Shown here: positions 1 to 8,394 of the stretch, piece by piece
How the letters are laid out: every line of letters begins with the position of its first letter
Numbering within the stretch: position 1 is the first letter of the stretch
Assembly: GCA_902760965.1 (NCBI GenBank)
Contig: CACWIN010000011.1
Location: 1-47,511, forward strand
DNA length: 47,511 nucleotides
From: an uncultured Bacteroidales bacterium
Lineage (GTDB): Bacteria; Bacteroidota; Bacteroidia; Bacteroidales; Bacteroidaceae
Direction of reading: 5' to 3'
Made by a program: the position numbers and the translations under genes
Notes under the pieces: model-generated
The model's input: the letters and a program-made list of their open reading frames with translations, nothing else
Told to the model about the DNA's origin: nothing
Database searches by the model: none

Positions 1-82
1 TCCTCCTTTTTACAACAAAGGTTGGGAAACGACCGTAGTTTAGCAAATTCTTCACATAGTTTTATTCTAGCGCAAACTTAGA

Positions 83-99
83 GTCCCCTTTGTGCCCCT
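83..99. repeat. partial copy of the GGGGACGGTTC-type palindromic repeat
   Basis: Seventeen bases, GTCCCCTTTGTGCCCCT, match exactly the end of the long inverted repeat at 8336-8372. Only the outer part of one unit remains. It lies just upstream of the menA -7 box, so it may be a decayed repeat that became part of the promoter region. Confidence 0.6.
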
Positions 100-106
100 T
101 TTTTTG

Positions 107-114
107 TACCTTTG
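107..114 (+). promoter_or_regulatory. Bacteroidota-type -7 box for menA
   Basis: TACCTTTG fits the Bacteroidota consensus TAnnTTTG. It ends 17 nt before the menA ATG at 132, which leaves a very short leader. A TTTG lies at 89-92, but its spacing is too short for a canonical -33 element. The box lies inside the longest open frame, so it supports the start at 132 over 90. Confidence 0.55.
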
Positions 115-131
115 CAGAGTATTTAAAGAGT

Positions 132-1028
132 ATGACTGTAAAGGCTGTTGTTCGATCAATGAGACTCCGGACATTGCCGCTCTCTACGGCGGGAATTGTA
201 CTTGGTATTATGCTGGCTTGCGCCGGGTACCATGTTCCTTGGTACGTAATCCTACTTACTGTTCTTACTACTGTTTCTCTGCAGATTCTGTCCAATATGT
301 CTAATGAATTGGGCGATTGGCTTAGCGGTGTGGACGGTAATGGCCGTGAAGGTCCAAAGTATGGCATTGCCGGCGGCGGACTGACCGAGGACGACATGCG
401 TTCCTGCATAAGGATAACGGTACTTGTATGCTGCATTCTGGGCCTTGGAATGATTAGAGCATCATTCAAGACAATATTCTGCATAGAATCAGAATCACTT
501 GTAGTCCTGGGCGGACTTGCCATTTGGGCCGCCATGCATTACACTCTGGGCAAGCACCCCTACGGCTATATGGGACTTGGCGACCTGTTCGTATTCATAT
601 TCTTTGGATTGGTCCCGGTAACAGGAGGTTATTTTGTCTGTGCCCACCAAATTGATTTCTGGACGCTGTTACCCGGTACGGCAATAGGTCTTTTCAGTGT
701 TGGCGTACTGAACGTGAACAACATACGTGACATGAAATCCGATGCAGCCAACCGCATTACAGTCCCATTGAAACTGGGAGGGAAACGCGCCAGGATATAT
801 CATACCATACTGTTGCTGCTTGGATGGATTCTGATGACAGTGTTTACCGTCCTGCAAACTACAGGATGGACACCATTCCTGTTTGTGATAACTCTACCTC
901 TGTATATCAAGCACCTGATTGGAGTCTGGAAACTGGATGGAAAAGCATTAGACCCCATGTTGCCTATGCTGGTAATATCGACATTCATATTTTCACTGCT
1001 TGCAGGTGTAGGATACATACTTCAGTAA
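132..1028 (+). CDS. menA: 1,4-dihydroxy-2-naphthoate polyprenyltransferase
   Basis: This integral membrane enzyme prenylates 1,4-dihydroxy-2-naphthoate to demethylmenaquinone, the penultimate step of menaquinone synthesis. The 298-residue product has the UbiA-family pattern: about eight or nine hydrophobic helices and, after the second helix, an N-x-L-x-D segment (NELGDWLSGVDGNGREGP) that matches the prenyl-diphosphate/Mg binding region. A second region, NVNNIRDMKSDAANRITVPL, fits the conserved NNxRDxxxD loop of MenA. The open frame begins at 90, but I chose ATG 132 (MTVKAVVRSMRLRTLPLS) because it matches the usual MenA N-terminus and follows a -7 box. The menG gene begins one base after the stop, so the two final steps of the pathway are probably co-transcribed. 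Confidence 0.93.
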   Translation: MTVKAVVRSMRLRTLPLSTAGIVLGIMLACAGYHVPWYVILLTVLTTVSLQILSNMSNELGDWLSGVDGNGREGPKYGIAGGGLTEDDMRSCIRITVLVCCILGLGMIRASFKTIFCIESESLVVLGGLAIWAAMHYTLGKHPYGYMGLGDLFVFIFFGLVPVTGGYFVCAHQIDFWTLLPGTAIGLFSVGVLNVNNIRDMKSDAANRITVPLKLGGKRARIYHTILLLLGWILMTVFTVLQTTGWTPFLFVITLPLYIKHLIGVWKLDGKALDPMLPMLVISTFIFSLLAGVGYILQ

Positions 1029-1029
1029 T

Positions 1030-1719
1030 ATGCCCAAGAAAGAAGGAATACGCGAACTTTTTGATGACATTGCGGTCAAGTATGACCGTTTTAACCACGT
1101 ATCATCATTCGGAGCCGACCGTTCATGGCGCCGCAAAGCCGTAAGACAGATAGCCGATACAAAACAGCCTATTAAGGTACTGGATGTTGCCACCGGTACA
1201 GCCGATTTTGCATTAGCAGTAAACCGTAAGGCTGCACCCGGATCACATGTGACTGGCATTGACCTGTCACAAGGCATGCTCGATGTGGGCCGCAAAAAAT
1301 GTCAGGGACTTCCCATTGACCTGGAGGTTGGCGATGCCGAGAATCTGCGTTTTGCCGACAACACCTTTGACCGTGTATGCGTGGCTTTTGGAGTCCGAAA
1401 TTTTGAGAACCTCATGAAAGGACTCAAGGAGATGCTCCGCGTCCTTAAGCCCGGCGGCCGACTGGTGATACTTGAGCTCTCCTACCCCAAGAACAGATTC
1501 ATTTTTAGCCTGTACAAATTCTACTCGCTCAGAATACTCCCCAAGATAGGCGCAGGCATGACAGGCAACACCGGAGCTTTTACATATCTGCCCGACTCAA
1601 TCCTAAAATTCCCGCTCCCCGAAAAGTTCATCCCAATGCTTAAGGAAGCCGGTTATTCTACCGTTAAGGCACGTGCTTTTTTGTTTGGAGTCTGCAGGAT
1701 GTATTGTGCCGAAAAATAA
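1030..1719 (+). CDS. menG: demethylmenaquinone methyltransferase
   Basis: This SAM-dependent enzyme methylates demethylmenaquinone to menaquinone (UbiE/MenG family). The 229-residue protein opens with IRELFDDIAVKYDRFNHVSSFGADRSWR, shown here as its family-typical start, and carries the SAM-binding loop VLDVATGTADFAL (about residues 50-62) and GIDLSQGML. Further UbiE signatures are GDAENLRFADNTFDRV and LKPGGRLVILELSYP. Length is normal for the family. It starts one base after the menA stop. The family also acts on ubiquinone precursors, but with menA next door and no ubiquinone genes in view, menaquinone is the likely substrate. Confidence 0.95.
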   Translation: MPKKEGIRELFDDIAVKYDRFNHVSSFGADRSWRRKAVRQIADTKQPIKVLDVATGTADFALAVNRKAAPGSHVTGIDLSQGMLDVGRKKCQGLPIDLEVGDAENLRFADNTFDRVCVAFGVRNFENLMKGLKEMLRVLKPGGRLVILELSYPKNRFIFSLYKFYSLRILPKIGAGMTGNTGAFTYLPDSILKFPLPEKFIPMLKEAGYSTVKARAFLFGVCRMYCAEK

Positions 1720-1720
1720 C

Positions 1721-1728
1721 TAATTTTG
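1721..1728 (+). promoter_or_regulatory. candidate -7 box for the lipoprotein gene
   Basis: TAATTTTG fits TAnnTTTG and begins right after the menG stop codon, 54 nt before the ATG at 1783. I see no well-spaced TTTG -33 element. It may give the lipoprotein-phoH-purC-aroE group its own promoter. Confidence 0.45.
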
Positions 1729-1782
1729 CAGAATTGACAGTACGAACCAAAAATACAGGTTTTCAATTAAAAAAGCAGGCAA

Positions 1783-2577
1783 ATGAAAACAATGAGCAAG
1801 ACATTAACCTTATCGGCACTATTGCTGGCCACACTGGTCCTTGGATGTAAAAAAGAAGACGAAGATGCCATATCACCCGACAAGCTCCAGCAGGGAGTAA
1901 TGTACGTTACGCTGGATGACGGCGAAACTATAGTTGGCGTTGTTGACTTAGGCTTGAGCAAATCAAGCACAAGAAAATTATGGGCCACCTGCAACATTGG
2001 TTCATCGGTCCCTGAAGGATTGGGTTCCACATTTGCGTGGGCCGAAACAACTCCAAACAAACGGGAGTATGACAGAGACAGCTATCAATGGTTTTATAAC
2101 GGCGAAAATACTGCCATTTCCAAATATTGCCAAGTAGCAGCTGTAGCACACAATGGAACCGATACTCTTAAAGCATTGACACCACAAGACGATCCTGCAT
2201 CGGTCATTTATGGTGAAAAATGGAAGACTCCGTCCCAGAGAGAATTTCAGGAGCTGTTAAAACACTGCACCAGGACTTGGGGAACTGTAAATGGTGTTTG
2301 GGGATGTATGCTTACAAGCACCGAAAACGGAAACAGCATTTTCTTTCCTCTGACCGGAGTTACCGACACAGACATTCGTAAGAACACTTCAGTAAGATAT
2401 ACCTCGATAGGTTTTTACTGGACCAGGGACCTTCACACCACCAACCCCTGTGAGGCTAAAGCCGTTTGGGTCAAGGATGACGGCGATTTCAGTGATATAG
2501 GTTTTGTAGACACCGACAGGGAACGTGGTCTTAAAGTTCGTCCCATAATTTCCAGAGCCGACGCAGGAGTAAAATAA
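1783..2577 (+). CDS. surface-type lipoprotein with a FISUMP-like domain
   Basis: The 264-residue protein has a lipoprotein signal peptide ending in the lipobox LVLGC, with Cys22 as the predicted lipidated residue. The next residues, KKEDED, are charged and acidic, like the lipoprotein export signals that send Bacteroidota lipoproteins to the cell surface. The rest resembles the Fibrobacter succinogenes major paralogous domain family: VDLGLSKSSTRKLWATCNIG, then FAWAETTPNK, WKTPSQREFQELL and FPLTGVTD, ending in a typical GLKVRPI segment. These motifs are common in uncharacterised Bacteroidales surface proteins. The molecular role is unknown. A second ATG at 1792 is possible and gives the same mature protein. 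phoH follows after two bases. Confidence 0.8.
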   Translation: MKTMSKTLTLSALLLATLVLGCKKEDEDAISPDKLQQGVMYVTLDDGETIVGVVDLGLSKSSTRKLWATCNIGSSVPEGLGSTFAWAETTPNKREYDRDSYQWFYNGENTAISKYCQVAAVAHNGTDTLKALTPQDDPASVIYGEKWKTPSQREFQELLKHCTRTWGTVNGVWGCMLTSTENGNSIFFPLTGVTDTDIRKNTSVRYTSIGFYWTRDLHTTNPCEAKAVWVKDDGDFSDIGFVDTDRERGLKVRPIISRADAGVK

Positions 2578-2579
2578 TC

Positions 2580-3578
2580 ATGTTGGAAAAGCACCTTGTC
2601 CTGAACGAAGCTGACCCCGCAGTCTTTTACGGTGTCAATAATACCAATCTGCAGTTAATCAAAGCCCTGTTTCCCAAACTGAGGATAGTTGCCAGGGGAA
2701 ACGTTATTCGCATTATGGGCGATGACGATGAGACTGCCCGATTGGAACAGGCTGTACTTAAACTTGAAAAATACTGTTCAAAATACAATTCTCTTAAAGA
2801 AGAGGTTATAGTTGACATTGTAAACGGTCAGGAGCCGGGTGGCCAGAAAGACTCCGATGTCATTCTGTTTGGAGTTACCGGGCGCCCCATTATGCCCCGT
2901 AGCGTAAACCAAAAGAAACTGGTTACCGATTATGCTACCCACGACATGCTGTTTGCCATAGGCCCTGCCGGTTCGGGCAAGACTTACACAGCTATAGCTC
3001 TGGCCGTACGTGCTTTAAAGAACAAGGAGGTTAAGCGCATAGTCCTGTGCCGCCCCGCAGTCGAGGCCGGCGAGAAACTGGGATTCCTGCCCGGTGATAT
3101 GCGTGAAAAGATAGATCCGTTCCTTCAGCCCCTTTACGATGCCCTTCAGGATATGATTCCTACCGCAAAGCTAAAGGAATATATGGAACTGAACATCATA
3201 CAGATTGCACCGTTGGCATTCATGCGCGGCCGTACCCTTAATGATGCCGTTGTCATTCTTGATGAGGCTCAGAATACCACCCCGCAGCAAATCAAGATGT
3301 TCCTTACCCGTATGGGCTGGAACACCAAGATGATTGTTACGGGTGACCTTACGCAGATTGACCTGCCGCCCACACAGATATCGGGTCTGGTTCAGGCTTT
3401 GGACATTCTGGACGGAGTTGAAGGTTTGAGCATCATACGCATGACCAAGAAGGACATTGTCCGCCACAAGCTGGTAACACGCATTGTTGATGCATATGAC
3501 CGCTATGAGCAGACACATAAAGACGAAAAAAGAATTTTTAAAAAAGATAACAATGAGCAAAGCGTTGACAAGAACTGA
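2580..3578 (+). CDS. phoH: PhoH-family ATPase
   Basis: This is a cytoplasmic PhoH/YbeZ-type protein of 332 residues. The N-terminal ~100 residues form the small domain typical of PhoH-like proteins. The ATPase core has Walker A GPAGSGKT (about residue 128), [20 protein letters not shown], Walker [15 protein letters not shown] and the sensor region [10 protein letters not shown]. In other bacteria YbeZ works with the endonuclease YbeY in rRNA processing; ybeY is not in this window. The stop lies 26 nt inside purC, a long overlap that implies tight co-transcription. The last ~20 residues are charged and probably variable. Confidence 0.92.
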   Translation: MLEKHLVLNEADPAVFYGVNNTNLQLIKALFPKLRIVARGNVIRIMGDDDETARLEQAVLKLEKYCSKYNSLKEEVIVDIVNGQEPGGQKDSDVILFGVTGRPIMPRSVNQKKLVTDYATHDMLFAIGPAGSGKTYTAIALAVRALKNKEVKRIVLCRPAVEAGEKLGFLPGDMREKIDPFLQPLYDALQDMIPTAKLKEYMELNIIQIAPLAFMRGRTLNDAVVILDEAQNTTPQQIKMFLTRMGWNTKMIVTGDLTQIDLPPTQISGLVQALDILDGVEGLSIIRMTKKDIVRHKLVTRIVDAYDRYEQTHKDEKRIFKKDNNEQSVDKN

Positions 3579-4500
3579 CTTTCAGTTCAAAGGACAAAAG
3601 AGTGTATATCACGGCAAGGTTCGTGACGTTTATAACATTGATGACGACCTGATGGTAATGGTTGCCACAGACCGCATATCGGCCTTTGACGTTATCCTGC
3701 CCAAGGGCATTCCTTTTAAGGGTCAGGTACTGAATCAGATTGCCGCCAAGTTCCTTGATGCTACAGCTGATATCTGCCCCAACTGGAAACTGGCTACCCC
3801 GGATCCTATGGTTACCGTAGGTCTTAAGTGTGAAGGTTTCCGCGTGGAGATGATTATCCGCGGTTATCTGACCGGTTCTGCATGGCGCGACTATAAGAAC
3901 GGCTGCCGTAACCTGTGCGGTAACGTTCTGCCCGAGGGTATGAAAGAGAACCAGAAGTTTGCCGAGCCCCTTATCACCCCCACCACCAAGGCTGAGGAGG
4001 GTCATGATGAAAACATCTCAAAGGAGGAGATCATCAAGCAGGGTCTGGTAAGCAAGGAGGATTATGAGGTTATGGAGCAGTACACCCGCGCCCTCTTTAA
4101 GCGTGGTACAGAGATTGCCGCTCAGAAAGGCCTTATCCTGGTTGATACCAAGTATGAGTTCGGCAAGCGTGACGGTAAGGTATATCTGATTGACGAGATC
4201 CATACCCCCGACAGCTCACGTTATTTCTACGCTGACGGCTATCAGGAAAAATTTGAGAAAGGTGAGCCCCAAAAGCAGCTCTCCAAGGAGTTTGTACGCC
4301 AGTGGCTCATTGAGCACAACTTTATGAACCAGCCCGGTCAGGTTATGCCTGAGATTACCGATGCATACGCCGACAGCGTATCGGACCGTTATATTGAGCT
4401 TTACGAGCATATTGTAGGTGAAAAATTCGTCAAGGAGAGCGGTACCGATCTTGCCGCCCGTATTGAAAAGAACGTAACTGACTGGTTAGCCAAGAGATAA
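3553..4500 (+). CDS. purC: SAICAR synthase (phosphoribosylaminoimidazole-succinocarboxamide synthase)
   Basis: PurC joins aspartate to CAIR with ATP in de novo purine synthesis. The 315-residue protein has the nucleotide-binding start [20 protein letters not shown] followed by [17 protein letters not shown], the family signature [16 protein letters not shown], and the C-terminal DTKYEFG and [10 protein letters not shown] motifs. The open frame extends up to 3484, but family comparison places the start at [13 protein letters not shown] 3553. This begins inside the 3' end of phoH. aroE starts one base after the stop, and purM, another purine gene, lies one gene further on. Confidence 0.95.
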   Translation: MSKALTRTDFQFKGQKSVYHGKVRDVYNIDDDLMVMVATDRISAFDVILPKGIPFKGQVLNQIAAKFLDATADICPNWKLATPDPMVTVGLKCEGFRVEMIIRGYLTGSAWRDYKNGCRNLCGNVLPEGMKENQKFAEPLITPTTKAEEGHDENISKEEIIKQGLVSKEDYEVMEQYTRALFKRGTEIAAQKGLILVDTKYEFGKRDGKVYLIDEIHTPDSSRYFYADGYQEKFEKGEPQKQLSKEFVRQWLIEHNFMNQPGQVMPEITDAYADSVSDRYIELYEHIVGEKFVKESGTDLAARIEKNVTDWLAKR

Positions 4501-4501
4501 T

Positions 4502-5473
4502 ATGCTGTTCACGCTTTTCGTACTAGGCAGTGTGCTGTTGTTCCTTGTAAAAACAGTGAACAACAAGCTTAACAACCCGCAGGACACCCCCTTTGGCACC
4601 AATGACACGGAGCCTCAGGAGGAGTTTAAGGAGGAGTTTAAGGAAGAGCCTCAAGTGGAGCCTCAGGAGAAGCCTCAGGAGAAGCCCCAGGAGAAGCCCC
4701 AACCTAAACAGGCTTACTCCTCATACGGTCACCTGTTCGGTCTGATAGGCAAGCCATTGGGACATTCAACTTCAAAGGACCGTTTCAACAAAATGTTCCG
4801 TGAGCAGCATATCAACGCCTATTATGAGAACTTTGAGCTGGACAGCATTGAACAGGTCAAGGATATGGTAGATCGCAATCCCAATCTCTGCGGATTCAAC
4901 GTTACCATACCGTATAAGGAGGATATCATACCCTACCTGACCCGTCTTGACGAGACTGCCCAGGCTATCGGTGCCGTAAACACAGTCAAGGTTATCCACA
5001 AAGACTCCGGAACCGAACTAATTGGTTACAACACCGACTGGATAGGTTTTACTGAGTCATTCAAGGAACTGCTTGACGGTCATAAAAAAGCCCTTATCCT
5101 TGGAACGGGTGGAGTTTCAAAGGCAGTTAAATATGCACTGGACACACTTGGAATAGAAAACAAGTTTGTATCCCGCAATTCAACATTTGATATTCTGGGA
5201 TATTACGAGCTTTCTCCTTCCGTCATGGATGAGTATGACGTAATTGTAAACTGCACGCCGCTTGGCATGTGGCCCAATACTGACCAGTGTCCTGACATTC
5301 CATACACATTCCTCTCTGACAGTCACGTGTTGCTTGACGTAATAGCCAATCCGGACGAGACTCTCTTTATGAAAAAAGGACGTGAACATGGAGCCCAGGC
5401 CAAGGGAGGCAAGGATATGCTTGAACAACAGGCTGTTGCAGCATGGAACATTTGGAACAGCATAGAGATTTAA
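4502..5473 (+). CDS. aroE: shikimate dehydrogenase with an N-terminal membrane anchor and E/P/K-rich linker
   Basis: Residues ~78-323 are a complete AroE, which reduces 3-dehydroshikimate to shikimate with NADPH. It shows FGLIGKPLGHSTSK, the catalytic lysine in NVTIPYKED, the catalytic aspartate in GYNTDW, the nucleotide loop LGTGGVSKAV, NCTPLGMWPN and GKDMLEQQAVAAW. In front of it are one hydrophobic segment (residues 2-18) and about 30 residues of repeated EEFKEEFKEEPQVEPQEKPQ type, encoded by tandem DNA repeats at about 4610-4702. No start codon exists close to the AroE domain, so the extension seems to be part of the gene. The usual AroE is soluble and about 250 residues. Membrane tethering is inferred. 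Confidence 0.9.
   Translation: MLFTLFVLGSVLLFLVKTVNNKLNNPQDTPFGTNDTEPQEEFKEEFKEEPQVEPQEKPQEKPQEKPQPKQAYSSYGHLFGLIGKPLGHSTSKDRFNKMFREQHINAYYENFELDSIEQVKDMVDRNPNLCGFNVTIPYKEDIIPYLTRLDETAQAIGAVNTVKVIHKDSGTELIGYNTDWIGFTESFKELLDGHKKALILGTGGVSKAVKYALDTLGIENKFVSRNSTFDILGYYELSPSVMDEYDVIVNCTPLGMWPNTDQCPDIPYTFLSDSHVLLDVIANPDETLFMKKGREHGAQAKGGKDMLEQQAVAAWNIWNSIEI
4610..4702 (+). repeat. in-frame tandem repeats in the aroE linker
   Basis: The DNA holds two copies of GAGGAGTTTAAG followed by a run of CAGGAGAAGCC(T/C) units, which encode EEFK and QEKP repeats. All units are multiples of three and keep the frame. The number of repeats could vary between strains by slippage. Confidence 0.75.
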
Positions 5474-5491
5474 AATAAAGGATCATTTCTG

Positions 5492-6661
5492 ATGGAATCA
5501 AACGAAAGATATATGCTACGCGGCGTATCGGCATCCAAGGAGGATGTTCACAACGCCATCAAGAACATCGACAAAGGACTCTACCCCAAGGCATTCTGCA
5601 AGATTATCCCCGATATCCTGGGCGGTGATCCTGAGTACTGCAATATAATGCATGCCGACGGTGCAGGCACCAAGTCATCACTGGCTTACGCCTATTGGAA
5701 AGAGACCGGTGACCTGTCTGTATGGAAAGGTATCGCTCAGGATGCCCTCATCATGAATATTGATGACCTGCTCTGTGTAGGTGCAGTCGATAACATCCTG
5801 GTAAGCTCAACCATCGGCCGTAACAAGAACCTGGTTCCCGGCAGCGTTATCAGCGCCATAATCAACGGTACCGATGAACTCCTGGCCGAGCTCCGTGAGA
5901 TGGGTGTAGGTGCATACGCAACCGGCGGTGAGACTGCCGATGTAGGTGACCTGGTACGTACCATCATCGTGGACAGCACCGTTACCTGCCGCATGAAACG
6001 CAGTGACGTAATCAACAATGCCAACATCCGTCCGGGTGACGTGATTGTAGGTCTGGCATCTTTCGGTCAGGCTACATATGAGAAGGAGTACAACGGTGGT
6101 ATGGGCAGCAACGGTCTTACTAGCGCCCGTCACGATGTATTCGGCAAGAGTATAGCTCAGAAATATCCCGAGACATATGACCATGCAGTACCTGAGGACC
6201 TTGTTTACTCAGGCGGTCTGAACCTGACAGACAAGGTTGCAGGCTCACCTCTGGATGCAGGCAAACTGGTACTCTCACCCACCCGCACATATGCTCCGGT
6301 GGTAAAGAAACTGCTCGATGCATTGCGCCCTCAGATTCACGGCATGATCCACTGCTCAGGCGGTGCCCAGACCAAGATCCTGCACTTTGTAGATGGTGTT
6401 CACGTAGTCAAGGACAACATGTTCCCCATCCCGCCCCTGTTCCGCACAATCCAGGAGCAGAGCCACACTGACTGGAAGGAGATGTACAAGGTATTCAACT
6501 GCGGTCACCGTTTTGAGGTCTATCTGCCCAAGGAGTACGCCCAGCAGGTAATTGAAATCAGCAAGTCATTCGGAATCGATGCACAAATCATAGGTCGCAT
6601 CGAACCCTCCGACCACACTCACCTGACCATCCACAGCGAGTATGGAGTCTTTGAATATTGA
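5492..6661 (+). CDS. purM: phosphoribosylformylglycinamidine cyclo-ligase (AIR synthase)
   Basis: PurM closes the imidazole ring of FGAM to form AIR, the fifth step of purine synthesis. The 389-residue protein is longer than the ~345-residue enterobacterial enzyme, which is the length I expect for the Bacteroidales form. It contains MHADGAGTKSSLAY, ALIMNIDDLLCVGA, ATGGETADVGDLVRT, PGDVIVGLASFGQA and GMIHCSGGAQTKI, all recognisable PurM motifs. The start ATG 5492 lies 18 nt after aroE, so it may share a transcript with phoH-purC-aroE. A strong terminator follows. Confidence 0.94.
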   Translation: MESNERYMLRGVSASKEDVHNAIKNIDKGLYPKAFCKIIPDILGGDPEYCNIMHADGAGTKSSLAYAYWKETGDLSVWKGIAQDALIMNIDDLLCVGAVDNILVSSTIGRNKNLVPGSVISAIINGTDELLAELREMGVGAYATGGETADVGDLVRTIIVDSTVTCRMKRSDVINNANIRPGDVIVGLASFGQATYEKEYNGGMGSNGLTSARHDVFGKSIAQKYPETYDHAVPEDLVYSGGLNLTDKVAGSPLDAGKLVLSPTRTYAPVVKKLLDALRPQIHGMIHCSGGAQTKILHFVDGVHVVKDNMFPIPPLFRTIQEQSHTDWKEMYKVFNCGHRFEVYLPKEYAQQVIEISKSFGIDAQIIGRIEPSDHTHLTIHSEYGVFEY

Positions 6662-6678
6662 ATCAGCTTCTAATTAAT

Positions 6679-6710
6679 AAAAAACTCGGGCCAAAAGGTC
6701 CGAGTTTTTT
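6679..6710. terminator. bidirectional rho-independent terminator between purM and pepD
   Basis: A 14-bp stem with one G-U pair, loop AAAA, is flanked by an A run on the left and a T run on the right: AAAAAACTCGGGCC / GGTCCGAGTTTTTT. It lies between the stop codons of the convergent genes purM and pepD and can end transcription from both sides. Confidence 0.9.
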
Positions 6711-6717
6711 CTTGAAA

Positions 6718-8199
6718 TTATTGAGCAGGGATTGCAGCAAGAACGGCTTTAAGATAATCCCAGATCTTTTGGACTGAGGGAATGTAGCAACGTTCATCAG
6801 GTGAATGAGGACTAAGCAGCGTAGGCCCGAATGACACCATATCCCAATTTGGATAGGTACCGCTCAGTATGCCGCACTCCAATCCGGCATGGATAGCCAT
6901 AACCTTAGGCTCAGTACCGAACATCTTCTTATATTCCTGCTGCATTACCTTAAGAATAGGTGATTCTGCATTTGGAGCCCATCCGGAATAACCGTCAGAA
7001 TACTCTATGCTGCAACCAGCAAGTTCTGCAACACTGCGCAGGCGCAGTGCCATCAGGTCACGCTCTGAATCAACAGAACTGCGCAACAGGCTGAGAATAT
7101 CAAACTGTCCTTTATATATCTTTACCACAGCCATGTTGTTCGATGTCTCTACAAGGCCAGGCATCTGGTCGCTCATACGCTCTACCCCGTCTGGGCAAAC
7201 CAGGATTGCCTGGATAAAGCGCAAAGCGGTATTCTCCTCAACATAAAGGCACTCCTCAGGATCACACGTTACATCAGGAGCACACTTGTAAGGCTCAAAA
7301 ACGTAGTTACAATTAGGATCTGTTACCGCATATTCTACCTTGACATCGGCAAAGACATCGGCCACAACATGTTTAGCCAGTTCAACCTTATCAGGAGCGA
7401 CATAGACTGTAGCAAAGCATTCACGCGGTATTGCATTATGCAACGTACCTCCCTCAAGGTCAATCAGTTTAACATCAGCCTTGGTCAGCAAAGCGTACAA
7501 GACACGAGCGGCAACCTTATTGGCATTGGCGCGGCACAGGTTAATGTCCATGCCTGAGTGACCGCCCTGGAATCCCTTTACGGCCAGACTGTAACAGAGC
7601 CAGCCCTTGGGTTCAGGTTTACGCTCGTACTTATCGGTAATAGTAGCATCAAGACCACCTGCACAACCAATATAGAGTTCACCCTCTGTCTCAGAATCTA
7701 TGTTCAGCAGTATCTCACCCTTAAGGACACCGGGCTTAAGAGAATTGGCACCTGTCATACTGGTCTCCTCATCATACGTAACCAGCAGTTCCAAAGGTCC
7801 GTGCCTGATGTCATCTGACTCAAGAACAGAAAGAGCCAAAGCCACACCAAGACCGTTGTCTGCACCCAAGGTGGTACCTTTGGCCTTGAGCCAATCGCCG
7901 TCAACCCAAGTCTCAATGGGATCGTTCTCAAAGTCATGCTTCACATCGGCATTCTTCTGCGGAACCATATCCATATGGCCTTGCATGATAACGCCTTTAA
8001 GGTTCTCCATTCCCGGAGTTGCCGGCTTGCGCATAATCACGTTACCGGTCTCATCGGCAAAAGCCTCTATATTACGCTGCTTAGCCCAATCCAGCAACCA
8101 TGCACGTATCTTCTCCTCATGCTTAGACGGACGCGGCTGCCGTGTTATACCATAAAAATTGTCCCAAACAATCTTGGGCTCCAAATCCCTGATAGTCAT
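6718..8199 (-). CDS. pepD: aminoacyl-histidine dipeptidase (cytosol non-specific dipeptidase)
   Basis: PepD is a zinc metallopeptidase of family M20 that cleaves dipeptides such as Xaa-His. The 493-residue length is typical. Metal and catalytic motifs are present: QGHMDMVPQ (zinc His and catalytic Asp, about residue 79), GADNGLGVA (bridging Asp), VTYDEETSMTGA (catalytic and metal Glu), and NIDSETEGELYIGCAGG. The C-terminal HAGLECGIL carries the family histidine and glutamate. The protein starts with MTIRDLEPKIVWDNF, as in related enzymes. It has its own -7 box at 8242-8249 and is separated from the upstream efflux operon by a large inverted repeat. Confidence 0.95.
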   Translation of the reverse strand: MTIRDLEPKIVWDNFYGITRQPRPSKHEEKIRAWLLDWAKQRNIEAFADETGNVIMRKPATPGMENLKGVIMQGHMDMVPQKNADVKHDFENDPIETWVDGDWLKAKGTTLGADNGLGVALALSVLESDDIRHGPLELLVTYDEETSMTGANSLKPGVLKGEILLNIDSETEGELYIGCAGGLDATITDKYERKPEPKGWLCYSLAVKGFQGGHSGMDINLCRANANKVAARVLYALLTKADVKLIDLEGGTLHNAIPRECFATVYVAPDKVELAKHVVADVFADVKVEYAVTDPNCNYVFEPYKCAPDVTCDPEECLYVEENTALRFIQAILVCPDGVERMSDQMPGLVETSNNMAVVKIYKGQFDILSLLRSSVDSERDLMALRLRSVAELAGCSIEYSDGYSGWAPNAESPILKVMQQEYKKMFGTEPKVMAIHAGLECGILSGTYPNWDMVSFGPTLLSPHSPDERCYIPSVQKIWDYLKAVLAAIPAQ

Positions 8200-8241
8200 A
8201 TTCTCTAATGTTTAATTGGTTATACACAAAAATACCTCTTT

Positions 8242-8249
8242 CAAAGATA
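8242..8249 (-). promoter_or_regulatory. -7 box for pepD
   Basis: On the minus strand this reads TATCTTTG, matching TAnnTTTG. An ATTG lies 20 nt further upstream (8270-8273), a reasonable -33 position. A second TAnnTTTG match, TATTTTTG, lies at 8227-8234, closer to the start. Either could be used. Confidence 0.55.
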
Positions 8250-8272
8250 TGCTTTTTTTGACAATGATACAA

Positions 8273-8372
8273 TAGGGGCACAAAGGGGACGGTTCTTTTT
8301 GTGCCCCTATCTACAACACCTCCTAGAGCCAAATTTAGGGGCACAAAAAGAACCGTCCCCTTTGTGCCCCTA
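8273..8372. repeat. perfect 37-bp inverted repeat made of two palindromic repeat units
   Basis: The left arm (8273-8309) and right arm (8336-8372) are exact reverse complements over 37 bases and enclose a 26-nt spacer. Each arm is itself a partial palindrome, with ends TAGGGGCACAAA and TTTGTGCCCCTA around the core GGGGACGGTTCTT. It lies between the last gene of the efflux operon and pepD. As RNA it would form a very stable hairpin and could end or protect the efflux transcript. It looks like a paired REP or BIME-type element; that classification is inferred. Confidence 0.9.
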
Positions 8373-8394
8373 ATTTTCAATTCTCAATTTAATT

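Noticed and set aside
8273-8372. The long inverted repeat as part of an insertion sequence.
   Set aside because: There is no transposase, no target duplication and only 26 nt between the arms.
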